Assembly (NCBI GenBank): GCA_030681195.1
Contig: JAUXXJ010000004.1
Coordinates: 372,001 to 436,000 of the forward strand
Direction: 5' to 3'
DNA length: 64,000 nucleotides
Origin: Rhodocyclaceae bacterium
Lineage (GTDB): Bacteria > Pseudomonadota > Gammaproteobacteria > Burkholderiales > Rhodocyclaceae
The translations under genes were made by a program, and so were the position numbers. The notes beneath the pieces are model-generated. The model ran no database searches and was not told where the DNA came from. It saw only the letters and a list, made by a program, of their open reading frames with translations. Of the stretch, positions 9,692 to 18,731 are shown piece after piece. Within the stretch, counting starts at the first letter, position 1. Each line of letters begins with the position of its first letter.

Positions 9692-10309
9692 ATGTCAGCC
9701 ATTCATAAAGAAGTCGCTGCCCCTCAGGCTCTCACCACCTTCAAGGCTCCGGCAAATACCGGCTATAGTGAGCCGAGCACCTTCACGCTGGTGCGCGCCG
9801 ACTCACCTGCCATGTGCGTCATGACCGATTTCAAGTCGGTCTCGGTCGCCACCATCGCGCCGGATGCCACGCTGGCGCAAGCCAACCAGACGATGATTTC
9901 GCGTGGCGTGCGCCTGCTGCTGGTGGTCAATCGTGATGACGAAGTCCTCGGCCTGATTACCTCACGCGACACCAGCGGCGAAAAGCCGATCAAGCTGATT
10001 CAGGAGCATGGCGGCAAGTTCAACGACCTGCTCGTCAGCGACCTGATGGTGCCGCGCGAGCGCATCGACCTGATCGATACACGTGACGTGCTCACCGCCA
10101 AGGTCAGCGACGTCGTCGAGACCATGAAGCACTTCAAGCGCCAGCACATGCTCGCCGGCGAGCGCGATCCCGTCAGTGGCAAGGTGCGTATTCGCGGCGT
10201 CTTCTCCGCCACGCAGATCGGCCGCCAGCTTGGCGCCGCCATCCAGACTTTCGATGTCGGTGCCACCTTCAGCGAGATTGAAGGTCTGCTCGCCCAAGAT
10301 AACGTTTGA
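9692..10309 (+). CDS. CBS-domain pair protein
   Basis: The 205-residue protein consists mainly of two CBS motifs (roughly 40-100 and 115-175) that in other proteins bind adenine nucleotides or SAM. No catalytic or transport domain is attached. A strong ribosome site (AAGGAGGAAT) lies 7 bases before the ATG, 32 bases after tsaC. It is convergent with cbbO, the stops being 2 bases apart. A cytoplasmic nucleotide sensor is the best guess; partner unknown. Confidence 0.75.
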   Translation: MSAIHKEVAAPQALTTFKAPANTGYSEPSTFTLVRADSPAMCVMTDFKSVSVATIAPDATLAQANQTMISRGVRLLLVVNRDDEVLGLITSRDTSGEKPIKLIQEHGGKFNDLLVSDLMVPRERIDLIDTRDVLTAKVSDVVETMKHFKRQHMLAGERDPVSGKVRIRGVFSATQIGRQLGAAIQTFDVGATFSEIEGLLAQDNV

Positions 10310-10311
10310 GC

Positions 10312-12381
10312 CTACGCCGTCAGCTTGCGATAAATATCCGCCACCTTGAGTGGCAGTTTTTTCACATCGTCCAGCACCGTATAACTTGCCGGCCCGACCA
10401 TGTGCTTGAGGTAGTCGGCACCGTGCCGATCAATCGTGATGCAGTAGCTGCGTATGCCTTGTTGACGCGCCTCTTGTAACGCGCGGCGGGTGTCCTCGAT
10501 GCCGTAGGTGCCGCGATACTCGTCACCGAAATCGTCGGGACGCCCATCCGACAAGGTCACTAGCAGTTTGTGACGTGCCGGCTGTTCGGCCAGCAGTTTC
10601 GACAGATGACGAATCGCTACGCCCATGCGCGTGTAATCCTTCGCTTCGATGGCGTCGATGCGGCCCCTGACGGTTTCACTGTAAGGCTCGGCAAAGCGCT
10701 TGATGCGGTAGATGTCGCAGCGCGTGCGCGTCCAGCCGCTGAAGCCGTAGATGGCATAACGGTCGCCCAGCTTCTCCAGCGCCTCGCACAGCATCACCAG
10801 TGATTCGCGCTCGGCATCGTTGATCCAGCCCTTGGTCGAGCCGCTCATGTCGACCATGAACATGGCGGCCAGGCTGCGGTCGTTGCGCACCCGGCGGCTG
10901 AACAGGCGTGCCGAAGGCTCCGCCCCGCTCCTGCGATCATTGACGGCCTCGACCAACGCATCGAGATCGATTTCCTCGCCTTCAGGCTGGCGGCCAATGA
11001 TGCGGTCCTCGCCGCGCACCGCTTCGAAGCGGCGTTTCAATTGTTGGATGAACGGTGCGTAGCGCTGCTTGGTGTCCCGCACGAAGTCTCCACTGCCCGG
11101 TTTCACGTCCACCTCATAAACATGGCACCAGCCGCGCCGATAGGCATTGCGGTGATAGTCCCATTCGTCGTAGCGGAAATCTGCTTTGCGATCACTGGCC
11201 AGTTCAGGAACCTTCTCCGGCAGGTGGTTCGGATCGACCGGTGTCCACATGCCATCGCCCGCCGCCGTCAGCGCTTCGGGCGGCACTTCACCGAGATCCT
11301 GCAGCAACGACTGCGCCGCGGCTTGTGCCTCATGGGTAAGTTGCACAGCCTCGCCGTCGAGACTGAACTCCATTGCCCCCGTTTCTGCATTCAGTTCTGC
11401 CGCGAAATCATTCGGGGCAGCCGCCTTCTTGCCGCCTACGCCCTTCAGCGCCGCCAATCCTTTTTTCAGAATGTCGGTATCGCGCGTGATGCGTTCGGCG
11501 CGCACACGGCCGGCAATACCCGGTTCCAACCGCCCACAAAAAGTCGGCGCTGGCGGGACGGCATGTTTTTCCATGAAACGGCCCAGCCACGCAAGCGTGA
11601 CGCGCACATCGGCGCCCGGTGCCTGCAGATCGGCCAATGCTTCATTCATTTCCTCCGGCCAGGCACCACGCAACTGTGCCAACATGCCAGCCAGCCCGGG
11701 CAGCTCGCGCGCAATGCAGGCTTCCAGCCGCACCGCTTCGAGATGCGCCAGCCAGGTCAGCGCCGTTTCACGCTCCGGCCAACGCGCCAGTTCGCTGTCC
11801 AGATCCACCGCAAACGTGCCATAGCGCGTCTGCGCCCACAGTTGCACCGCCAGCCCCTTGTAAAGCTGGCGGTTGTCCTCCGCCGCCGTGAAATGCGCCA
11901 TGCGCTCGGGCAGGTAAATCGTCTCGGTATCCGTCCAGGGGTAAGCGCCCGCTTTCATGGCCAAGGGCCTGCCTGAGAGACCCTGGACGAAACGGACGAG
12001 GCGCTGTTCGACCTCGGCGAAACGTGCAAACAGGCGCCCTTCACGCATCGCGATAAAGCTATCGAGGTCGCGCATCGACGTCACCGCCGCGCGCAGGCCC
12101 TCCTTGTCGTAGATGTCGAGGCCGGCGATGGCCCAGGCTTCGAACGCAGGCAGGTCGAGGCGCGCCAGCGTCTCCGCCGCGAACATCGCAATGACGTGAC
12201 CAAGCTCCGGGCTGGTCTGCGCCGCAGCGCCAACCCACAGCAGTGCCATGTTCTGCGCCTCTCGCGGCAAGGCTTCGAGTTGGGTCGCGGCGCGGCCAAT
12301 GGCGCGATGCGAAGCCGAGGCGAACAGCAGCGCGTCGAGTTTCTCTTCGAGTTCGTGTTCGAAAAGTCGGCGCTCACTCAT
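10312..12381 (-). CDS. cbbO: CbbO/NorD-type von Willebrand factor A protein
   Basis: CbbO works with the AAA+ ATPase CbbQ as a RubisCO activase; the related NorD-NorQ pair matures nitric oxide reductase. The 689-residue product ends in a VWA domain with a MIDAS motif (FMVDMSGSTKG). It lies directly after cbbQ on the minus strand. The ATG at 12381 is preferred because it falls just beyond the cbbQ stop; a GTG at 12402 would overlap cbbQ. No RubisCO or nitric oxide reductase gene is in the window, so the client is undecided. A perfect copy of the dispersed repeat (11540-11562, antisense) is read as AVPPAPTF at about residues 274-281, between the helical N-terminal part and the rest. Confidence 0.8.
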   Translation of the reverse strand: MSERRLFEHELEEKLDALLFASASHRAIGRAATQLEALPREAQNMALLWVGAAAQTSPELGHVIAMFAAETLARLDLPAFEAWAIAGLDIYDKEGLRAAVTSMRDLDSFIAMREGRLFARFAEVEQRLVRFVQGLSGRPLAMKAGAYPWTDTETIYLPERMAHFTAAEDNRQLYKGLAVQLWAQTRYGTFAVDLDSELARWPERETALTWLAHLEAVRLEACIARELPGLAGMLAQLRGAWPEEMNEALADLQAPGADVRVTLAWLGRFMEKHAVPPAPTFCGRLEPGIAGRVRAERITRDTDILKKGLAALKGVGGKKAAAPNDFAAELNAETGAMEFSLDGEAVQLTHEAQAAAQSLLQDLGEVPPEALTAAGDGMWTPVDPNHLPEKVPELASDRKADFRYDEWDYHRNAYRRGWCHVYEVDVKPGSGDFVRDTKQRYAPFIQQLKRRFEAVRGEDRIIGRQPEGEEIDLDALVEAVNDRRSGAEPSARLFSRRVRNDRSLAAMFMVDMSGSTKGWINDAERESLVMLCEALEKLGDRYAIYGFSGWTRTRCDIYRIKRFAEPYSETVRGRIDAIEAKDYTRMGVAIRHLSKLLAEQPARHKLLVTLSDGRPDDFGDEYRGTYGIEDTRRALQEARQQGIRSYCITIDRHGADYLKHMVGPASYTVLDDVKKLPLKVADIYRKLTA
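11540..11562 (+). repeat. dispersed 23-base repeat, copy 4 (in cbbO)
   Basis: Exact match to the consensus, antisense to cbbO, read as AVPPAPTF. Confidence 0.9.
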
Positions 12382-12388
12382 TGCCGAG

Positions 12389-13210
12389 TCAGAACACGGC
12401 ACGAACCAGATCGTCCAGCGTTTGCGTCATGTCGGGGTCGTCGGTGAGCGCACGGGCGATGGCGGCGGTGCTGGCCGCGGCGGCCGGCACACCGGCGCCG
12501 ATGAGTTGGGCGGCATGCACCAGCAGGCGCGTACTGGCACCTTCGTCGAGGCCGGCACCCTTCAGGTTGCGCGTCAGTTCGCCGAGCTTGACCAGCTTCT
12601 TCGCCGTCGCCGCGTCGATGCCGCCTTCCGTGGTCACGATCTGCGCCTCGACCTCGGCACCCGGGTAGTCGAACTCCATGGCGACGAATCTTTGTCTTGT
12701 GCTCGGCTTGATTTCCTTGAGCACGCTCTGGTAGCCGGGGTTGTAGGAAATCACCAGCATGAAACTGGGCGGTGCGGGAATCAATTCGCCGCGCTTATCC
12801 ACCGCCAGCGCACGACGCGTGTCGGCGAGCGGATGAATCACCACAGTGGTGTCCTTGCGTGCTTCGACAATCTCGTCGAGATAGCAGATCGCCCCACCGC
12901 GCACGGCGGCGGTGAGCGGCCCGTCGAGCCACACGGTTTCATCGCCAACGATCAGATAGCGACCGACCAGATCGGCAGTGGTGAGATCGTCATGGCAAGC
13001 CACGGTCACCAGCGGGCGTCCGAGCTTCCATGCCATGTATTCGACGAAGCGCGTCTTGCCACAACCGGTCGGCCCCTTGAGCAGCACCGGCAGGCGTTTG
13101 GTGGCCGCCGCCTCGAACAGCACGACCTCATCGGACACGGGCTGGTAGTAGGGTTCGCTGCCCAGAGTTTCGAGTTCGGGGGTGATGGTTCTGATTGCGC
13201 TGGTGGTCAT
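12389..13210 (-). CDS. cbbQ: CbbQ/NorQ-type AAA+ ATPase
   Basis: This 273-residue MoxR-type AAA+ protein has Walker A GPTGCGKT (46-53), Walker [12 protein letters not shown] (from about 107), a sensor region SYNPGYQS, and the CbbQ C-terminal domain. It forms hexamers that remodel a client enzyme with the VWA partner. It is upstream of cbbO on the same strand with an end-to-start overlap or near contact, so the two are an operon. CbbQ and NorQ cannot be told apart without the client gene. Confidence 0.88.
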   Translation of the reverse strand: MTTSAIRTITPELETLGSEPYYQPVSDEVVLFEAAATKRLPVLLKGPTGCGKTRFVEYMAWKLGRPLVTVACHDDLTTADLVGRYLIVGDETVWLDGPLTAAVRGGAICYLDEIVEARKDTTVVIHPLADTRRALAVDKRGELIPAPPSFMLVISYNPGYQSVLKEIKPSTRQRFVAMEFDYPGAEVEAQIVTTEGGIDAATAKKLVKLGELTRNLKGAGLDEGASTRLLVHAAQLIGAGVPAAAASTAAIARALTDDPDMTQTLDDLVRAVF

Positions 13211-13314
13211 GATCTAGATCGCGTGCTTCTTTATGGTCGGGAATGAAAGTCTAGCAGCCTGTGTCGGGGACGGTTTTTTCTGCTCAAATGCAAGCTTTTC
13301 GCGAAACGACCAGC

Positions 13315-14934
13315 ATGCAAATCACCGTCGCCGCCCTCATCGTCCGCTTCATGGAGCGCCTCGGCATTGCCCGCGCTTATGGCATGCCGGGCTCGCACAT
13401 CCTGCCGGTGTATGACCAGCTTTACGACTCGCCGATCAAGACGGTGCTGGTCAAGCATGAGCAGGGTGCCGCCTTCATGGCCTGTGGCGAGGCGCGCGCC
13501 ACAGGCAGCATCGCGGCCTGCATCACCACCGCCGGGCCGGGGGCGACCAATCTCGTCACCGGCATTGCCAATGCCTATGCCGACAAGCTGCCGATCCTGA
13601 TCATTACCGGCGAGACCTCGACCTCGATCTTCGGCAAGGGTGGCCTGCAGGAAAGCTCCGGCGAAGGCGGCAGCATTGACCAGACCGATCTGTTTCGCGG
13701 CATCACGCGTTATCACAAGATCGTCGAGCGCACTGACTATCTGCTGCAGGTGTTGCGCCAGGCCTCGCGCATTCTGCTGTCGCCGAATGCCGGGCCGGTG
13801 CTGCTCTCTTTCCCCTACAACATCCAGAAGGAACTGATCGAAGAAAGCCTGCTCGACGACATCCGCTTTGCCACCGATGCGCCGCGCATCTGCAACAGCT
13901 TCGCCGCGACCGAGGAAATGGGCCGGATGATTCGCGAAGCGCGGCACCCGGTCATTGTGGCCGGCCACGGCTGCTTCATTGCCGGTGCACAGGACATGCT
14001 GCAAAAGCTCGGCGAGCGCCACGCCATCCGCGTCGCCACCTCACTCAAGGGAAAAGGACTGATTGCCGAAAATGATCCGCGCGCCATCGGCTGCCTGGGC
14101 GTCACCTCCGATGGCAGCGCCTATCGCCACATCGTCGACCATGCTGACCTGATGATCGTGCTCGGCGCCGGCTTCAACGAGCGCACCAGCTACCTGTGGG
14201 ATCCCCGATTGATGGCCAACAAGCGCGTTATTCAGGTGGACCACGATGCCACGCAGCTTGAAAAAGTGTTCAAGGCCGACCTGGTGATCCATGGCGACAT
14301 CCGTGCCGTGCTGGAAGACCTGCTGATCTGCCTCAGCGATTTTCCGGCGCCAGCGCCCCCGACGCTCACCGCCCCGGAAGTGAAGCCGCGCTTCACGGCA
14401 ATCGCCCACCTGTTCGAGCGCCTGATCGAACGCCTGCCGGAAGCGATGGTGTTCGACGACAACATCATCCTCGCGCAAACCTACCTCAAGGCGTCGCCGC
14501 AGCATCGCTACTTTCCGAATTCCGGCGTCTCTTCCCTCGGCCATGCGATTCCGGCCGCCATTGGTGCGCGCTGTGCCATCGCGACGCCGACCTTTGCCGT
14601 GACCGGCGACGGCGGCTTTCAGATGGCCTGCATGGAACTGATGACAGCGGTGAATTACAAGATTCCACTGAATGTCGTGATGATCAACAACGGCACGCTC
14701 GGCCTGATCCGCAAAAACCAGTACCAGTTGTATCAGGAGCGCTACATCGACTGCGATTTTCAGAATCCCGATTACGCCTTGCTGGCGCAAAGCTTCGGCA
14801 TCGCCCACTGGCGCGTCGAAACGCCGGCGGATGTCGATGCGCTGTTCGAGCACGCCGACCTCAAGGACGGCATCAACCTCATCGAGGTGATGTGGGACAA
14901 GAACGTGTTCCCCGCTTACAAGTCGGATAGATGA
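13315..14934 (+). CDS. acetolactate-synthase-like ThDP-dependent enzyme
   Basis: The 539-residue protein has the three-domain layout of the acetolactate synthase/benzoylformate decarboxylase family: N-terminal pyrimidine-binding domain with the catalytic glutamate in VKHEQGAAFMACGEARATG and ITTAGPGATNLVTGIA, a central domain, and a C-terminal ThDP-binding domain with GDGGFQMACMELMTAVNY and NNGTLG. ATG at 13315 was chosen because family homology begins at once (QITVAALIVRFMERLG); upstream GTG 13261 and ATG 13288 are possible. It overlaps the next gene by ATGA. The downstream neighbours argue against simple branched-chain amino acid synthesis: no regulatory subunit and no ilvC are present. Substrate is unknown; a decarboxylase or carboligase in a small-molecule or surface-polymer pathway is inferred. 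Confidence 0.8.
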   Translation: MQITVAALIVRFMERLGIARAYGMPGSHILPVYDQLYDSPIKTVLVKHEQGAAFMACGEARATGSIAACITTAGPGATNLVTGIANAYADKLPILIITGETSTSIFGKGGLQESSGEGGSIDQTDLFRGITRYHKIVERTDYLLQVLRQASRILLSPNAGPVLLSFPYNIQKELIEESLLDDIRFATDAPRICNSFAATEEMGRMIREARHPVIVAGHGCFIAGAQDMLQKLGERHAIRVATSLKGKGLIAENDPRAIGCLGVTSDGSAYRHIVDHADLMIVLGAGFNERTSYLWDPRLMANKRVIQVDHDATQLEKVFKADLVIHGDIRAVLEDLLICLSDFPAPAPPTLTAPEVKPRFTAIAHLFERLIERLPEAMVFDDNIILAQTYLKASPQHRYFPNSGVSSLGHAIPAAIGARCAIATPTFAVTGDGGFQMACMELMTAVNYKIPLNVVMINNGTLGLIRKNQYQLYQERYIDCDFQNPDYALLAQSFGIAHWRVETPADVDALFEHADLKDGINLIEVMWDKNVFPAYKSDR

Positions 14935-16436
14935 GCAAACACCGTTTCATCATCGTTGTGCCAGTGGCCGACCGGCCGCGCCACATTCAGGCCTGTCTGG
15001 ATAGTCTGCATGAACTGCTGCGACGCTACCCCTATCAGCACCTGATCCGCGTGCTGATCGCCGACGACAGCGCCGACGCGGCGAACGTCGCGGCCAACCG
15101 GGAAATCGCCGCACGCTACAGCACGCCAGACTTGCAGGTCATCCACTTCGGCCCTGAGGAACAGTGGACACTGAGCGAACCGCTATGGGAATCTCTGCCC
15201 GGCGTGGTGGGCAACAAGCCATGCGAAGCTTTCGGACACAAAGGCCAGGGCGTGATGCGCAACATCGCTTATCTCAAGGTCGCCGCGATGTTGCAGGACG
15301 AGCCCGATGATGTCCTGATCTGGTCGCTCGACAGCGATCAGGAATTTTGCGTCAAGCTCGCCGATGGCCGCATTGACTATGCGGTCGACTACTTCGGCGG
15401 TCTCGACGCGATCTTCTCGCGCACCGATGCGCTGGTGCTCACCGGCAAAGTGGTGGGCGACCCGCCGGTCTCGCCCGCCGTGATGACCGCGAACTTCCTC
15501 GCCGATGTGGAAGGCTTTCTGCAAGACATGGCGACGCGCACCACGCAGGCGCCGTGCAGCCATCACGGCGTCACGCAGCGCAGTGGTGATGCCGCTTACC
15601 ACGACATGGCCGACCTGTTCGGCTTTCAGCCGGAAGCGCGCTACGCCTACCCCTGCCCGCTCACCGGCCCGCACACCGATGCCGACTGCTTCGCCCATTT
15701 CGCCGGCCGGGTGAACAGCTTTTTCTACGGCGAGCATCCGACGCGCATTTCCTGCTACGAGCCCGCTGAACTGTTTTCCACCGTGCAACCGGCGCGCACC
15801 GTGTATGCCGGCAACTACGTATTCAAGCCGGCGGCACTCAAGTATTTCATCCCCTTCGCGAGCTTGCGCCTGCGCATGTCCGGCCCGACACTCGGGCGCA
15901 TCGTCAAAGCGGAACTCGGCCCGCGCTTCGTCTCGGCCAACCTGCCGATGCTGCACAAGCGCACGGTCGAAAGCGGCGGCCAGTCGGAGTTCCGTCCCGG
16001 CATCGAGACGCAGGCCGAGACCATCGACATGAGCGGCGAATTCGAGCGGCAGTTTTACGGCGACGTAATGCTATTCACCACGGAACGCCGCTTATCTTGC
16101 CGTCCTGCCGGCGCCGACTTTTGCAACGTGCTCGATGAAACACGCGCAGAAATGCTCGACAAATACAACACGCGACAGCAGGCAATCCTGCAGCGGCTGA
16201 ACGCGGTCGAATCCCTGCTGAACGATCCCGCCCGCTGGTGGCAAGACAAGCCTGCCACCGAGCACTTCCGCTACTTCTGCGCCAATGTGCGCCGCAACTT
16301 CGGTGCCGACTCATCAGGCCATGCGCGCATCAACGATCCCATGCGCTGGCAGCAGTGGCGCAGCGATCTACTCGCCGCCATCGAACGTTACCCGGCCGAA
16401 CGCGCCGCCTGGGAGAAGGCGCTTTGTCGACACTGA
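14931..16436 (+). CDS. GT-A-like glycosyl/nucleotidyl transferase of unknown specificity
   Basis: The 501-residue protein begins with HRFIIVVPVADRPRHIQACLDSL, a GT-A (family 2-like) N-terminal strand-helix pattern, and has VLIADDS and IWSLDSDQEF with a DxD-like metal motif. There is no signal peptide or membrane segment. I do not recognise a closer family. It overlaps the ThDP enzyme (ATGA) and the next gene (13 bases), so all three are coupled. A one-mismatch copy of the dispersed repeat at 16099-16121 is read as CRPAGADFCN around residues 390-397, separating the core from the C-terminal helical part. Confidence 0.6.
   Translation: MSKHRFIIVVPVADRPRHIQACLDSLHELLRRYPYQHLIRVLIADDSADAANVAANREIAARYSTPDLQVIHFGPEEQWTLSEPLWESLPGVVGNKPCEAFGHKGQGVMRNIAYLKVAAMLQDEPDDVLIWSLDSDQEFCVKLADGRIDYAVDYFGGLDAIFSRTDALVLTGKVVGDPPVSPAVMTANFLADVEGFLQDMATRTTQAPCSHHGVTQRSGDAAYHDMADLFGFQPEARYAYPCPLTGPHTDADCFAHFAGRVNSFFYGEHPTRISCYEPAELFSTVQPARTVYAGNYVFKPAALKYFIPFASLRLRMSGPTLGRIVKAELGPRFVSANLPMLHKRTVESGGQSEFRPGIETQAETIDMSGEFERQFYGDVMLFTTERRLSCRPAGADFCNVLDETRAEMLDKYNTRQQAILQRLNAVESLLNDPARWWQDKPATEHFRYFCANVRRNFGADSSGHARINDPMRWQQWRSDLLAAIERYPAERAAWEKALCRH
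16099..16121 (-). repeat. dispersed 23-base repeat, copy 5 (in GT-like gene)
   Basis: One mismatch to the consensus (CTGGC to CCGGC), minus orientation, read as RPAGADF in the host frame. Confidence 0.85.
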
Positions 16437-17695
16437 AGGCCTGGCTGCATCGCCACCGGCAGCCGCTACGTTATCAACTGCTCGACGGCCTGCTCGCCAC
16501 ACAGGCGCTGACGCCCGCACAACTGCACCGCAAGCAGCAGGATGACTTGCGCGCCATGGTCGACTTCGCGCGCGCCAACACCGTTTATTACGGCGAACGG
16601 TTTGCAAGCTTGCCGGATGACTGGCAAATCGGCGACCTGCCGATCCTCACCAAAGCAGATGTGACCGCCCGCCTGCCCGACCTGCTGGCACGCAACCACA
16701 ATCCCCGCACCACGCCCATCGGCCACACCGGCGGCTCGACGGGCAAGCCGCTCGCCTTCTATTACAACGCGGCCAAGCATGAGCTGATGCGCGCCGGCAT
16801 GATGCGCAGCTACATGCTGTCCGGCTGGCGTCCGGGGCAGAAGATTCTGAATTTCTGGGGCGCGCGGCAGGACACCGTGGCGGGCGGCGTGTTTGGGGGC
16901 GAGCGCATCGGTGATTTCATCGCTGCCGAAAAGACCCTCCCCGCGCATGAAGTCTCCGAAAGCAACTTGCAGGATTGGGCGCGCTACATCCAGCGTTACC
17001 ACCCTACCCTGATCCAGGGCTATGCCTCGATTCTCGCCGCACTGGCGCGCTTCGTGATCGACCAGCAGATGCCCATGCCGGCCAGCCTGATCGGCGTCTA
17101 TTCCACGGCCGAGATGCTCGACGACACGCAGCGTCGCCTGATGGAGGAAGCCTTCGGCTGCAAGGTGTTCAACCAATATGGCAGTCGCGAAATCCCCAAC
17201 ATCGCCTGCGAGTGCCGCCACGGCCGCATGCATGTATTTACCGACATGGTCTGGCTGGAGTCAATCGACGGCAATCTGCTCGTCACCTCCCTGACCAACC
17301 GGCTGATGCCAATGATCCGCTATGAGAACGGTGATTCTGGCGAGTTGCTGGATGAGCAATGCGACTGCGGTTCCCCCTTTCCGCTGATGGCGATGGGCCT
17401 GTGCCGGCAGAACGACTTCATCATCGCGCCGGATGGCCGGCGCATTCACCCGTCCTTTTTCAACAGGTTGCTCTACGGCCAGACGCAGGTGTCGCAGTAC
17501 CAGTTTGTGCAGGAAAAACCTCAGCAGGTCGTGCTGCGGCTGGCAAGCGCTGCACCGCTGACGGACGCAACCGTGGCGACGATGCAGGCCAGCATTGCCG
17601 CTGCAGGACTGGAACTCGAGATCGCCTACCTGCCGGAAATCGAACGAACGATTTCCGGCAAGCACCGCTTCGTGATCAGCCGGCTCAGCGCCTAG
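16424..17695 (+). CDS. CapK/phenylacetate-CoA-ligase-like adenylate-forming enzyme
   Basis: This 423-residue protein belongs to the PaaK/CapK/coenzyme F390 synthetase-like branch of the adenylate-forming enzymes. The ATP-binding loop is visible as GHTGGSTGKPLAFYY, followed by the family motifs YSTAEMLDD, NQYGSREIPNIACEC and the end of the large domain at RYENGDSGELLD. The start is TTG at 16424: family-like sequence begins there and GGGAGAAGG lies just upstream, inside the end of the previous gene. It would activate a carboxylate as acyl-adenylate; substrate and acceptor are unknown. Its stop overlaps the convergent cysteine-cluster gene within a shared CTAG. Confidence 0.75.
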   Translation: MSTLKAWLHRHRQPLRYQLLDGLLATQALTPAQLHRKQQDDLRAMVDFARANTVYYGERFASLPDDWQIGDLPILTKADVTARLPDLLARNHNPRTTPIGHTGGSTGKPLAFYYNAAKHELMRAGMMRSYMLSGWRPGQKILNFWGARQDTVAGGVFGGERIGDFIAAEKTLPAHEVSESNLQDWARYIQRYHPTLIQGYASILAALARFVIDQQMPMPASLIGVYSTAEMLDDTQRRLMEEAFGCKVFNQYGSREIPNIACECRHGRMHVFTDMVWLESIDGNLLVTSLTNRLMPMIRYENGDSGELLDEQCDCGSPFPLMAMGLCRQNDFIIAPDGRRIHPSFFNRLLYGQTQVSQYQFVQEKPQQVVLRLASAAPLTDATVATMQASIAAAGLELEIAYLPEIERTISGKHRFVISRLSA

Positions 17696-18639
17696 CGCTT
17701 GTCGCCGCAGCTTTCATCCTCGCAATAGCCCAAGCCGGAGTCCTCCTCGTTGATGCCCTCTTCGAGCATCTTGCGCTCGTACTCTTCGCGCTTTTCGGCG
17801 GCTTCCTTCTCGATCTCGACCTGACGCGCCTGCCACTTGACGAGGCGCTCTTTGGCGGCTTCCTCGTCGAGTTCGATACTTTTCTCGCCAAACAATACCT
17901 GTTTGAGGAAACGGAAAGAGAACTGCATCAGCTCGACATCGTCGGCCATCAGCATGGCCTTTTCGTCGGCGCCGAGCTTGAACAGTTTCCCAAAAGCTTC
18001 GCTCTCGACGAAATTGTGGAAGGTATCAATGTCGTAGCAGGCCATGAAGAACAGCTGGCGGCTCTTCAACGAAGGTGCGCCGATGGCCGGACCGGTGGAC
18101 TTCTTCTTGAGGATCAGCTGGCGCCAGCCGCGCGCCAATTCATCATACTCTTCGGCGCCCTGCTCCTTGCGGTATGCATCGATCGCCATGGTGCGCGCAA
18201 CTTCATGTCCCTTGCAGTGATCTTCTTTCACCAGCGCGTAGGACTGGGTATCCGTGTATTCATCCTGCTTGCGGATCGACAGCAGCGCCACGGGGTAATA
18301 GCGACAAGCTGTGGGACGGTCCTCATACACACCGCAACCCTCGGGTGTCATGAAGCGGCAGGCGGTGCCGCCATCGACAGGACGGAGCTTGACGCCGGCG
18401 ATGCCGTCCTTTTCCATTTCGTGCGGTACAGTGTAGTCGCGCAAAAAAACGGTGGAGGTGGTGTCCAAGCGCTTCTTGAGGCGGATGATGTCGTAAGGGG
18501 TCAGTGAAATGTCGATATTGGCGCAACAGGCATTCCAGCAGGAAATTCCCTTGTGGCAGGAAAACTGAATCTGATGATCACCATCGACCATATTGGGAAC
18601 GACAGGGCTTTGCGGAAACGGAACATCGGGCTTGGACAT
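17692..18639 (-). CDS. YkgJ-family cysteine-cluster protein
   Basis: The 315-residue protein has the YkgJ (UPF0153) pattern: an N-terminal cluster FSCHKGISCWNACC (C28, C34, C38, C39) and a second set in CRFMTPEGCGVYEDRPTACRYYP, thought to bind zinc or an iron-sulfur cluster. The C-terminal third is highly charged and probably helical. It lies 92 bases downstream of aprA on the same strand but is separated by a terminator, so it has at least partly separate expression. Its function is unknown; a role in maturation of the Fe-S/FAD Apr enzyme is a guess from position only. Confidence 0.75.
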   Translation of the reverse strand: MSKPDVPFPQSPVVPNMVDGDHQIQFSCHKGISCWNACCANIDISLTPYDIIRLKKRLDTTSTVFLRDYTVPHEMEKDGIAGVKLRPVDGGTACRFMTPEGCGVYEDRPTACRYYPVALLSIRKQDEYTDTQSYALVKEDHCKGHEVARTMAIDAYRKEQGAEEYDELARGWRQLILKKKSTGPAIGAPSLKSRQLFFMACYDIDTFHNFVESEAFGKLFKLGADEKAMLMADDVELMQFSFRFLKQVLFGEKSIELDEEAAKERLVKWQARQVEIEKEAAEKREEYERKMLEEGINEEDSGLGYCEDESCGDKR

Positions 18640-18681
18640 AAAACCTCGCGCTGACTAGGGTTGGAGCATTCACAAATAAAA

Positions 18682-18711
18682 CAGGCCGGAAGCCTTGCAG
18701 CCTCCGGCCTG
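18682..18711 (-). terminator. hairpin terminator downstream of aprA
   Basis: A nine-base inverted repeat (CAGGCCGGA / TCCGGCCTG) with a 12-base loop lies just past the aprA stop. On the minus strand it is followed by TTTTATTTG, giving a Rho-independent terminator for aprBA. Confidence 0.75.
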
Positions 18712-18731
18712 GATATTACAACCTGCCGTAC

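Noticed and set aside
12363..12374. Twelve-base match to the repeat (AAAGTCGGCGCT) at the cbbO start
   Set aside because: Only half the unit matches and it falls in conserved start codons (MSERRLF); chance is likely.
13211..13220. GATCTAGATC palindrome beside the cbbQ start, sharing the core of the FNR box at 21481
   Set aside because: The outer TT and AA are absent and it overlaps the start codon region; not a credible FNR site.
13315..14934. Calling the ThDP enzyme ilvB
   Set aside because: No small regulatory subunit or other branched-chain gene is adjacent and the coupled genes point to another pathway.
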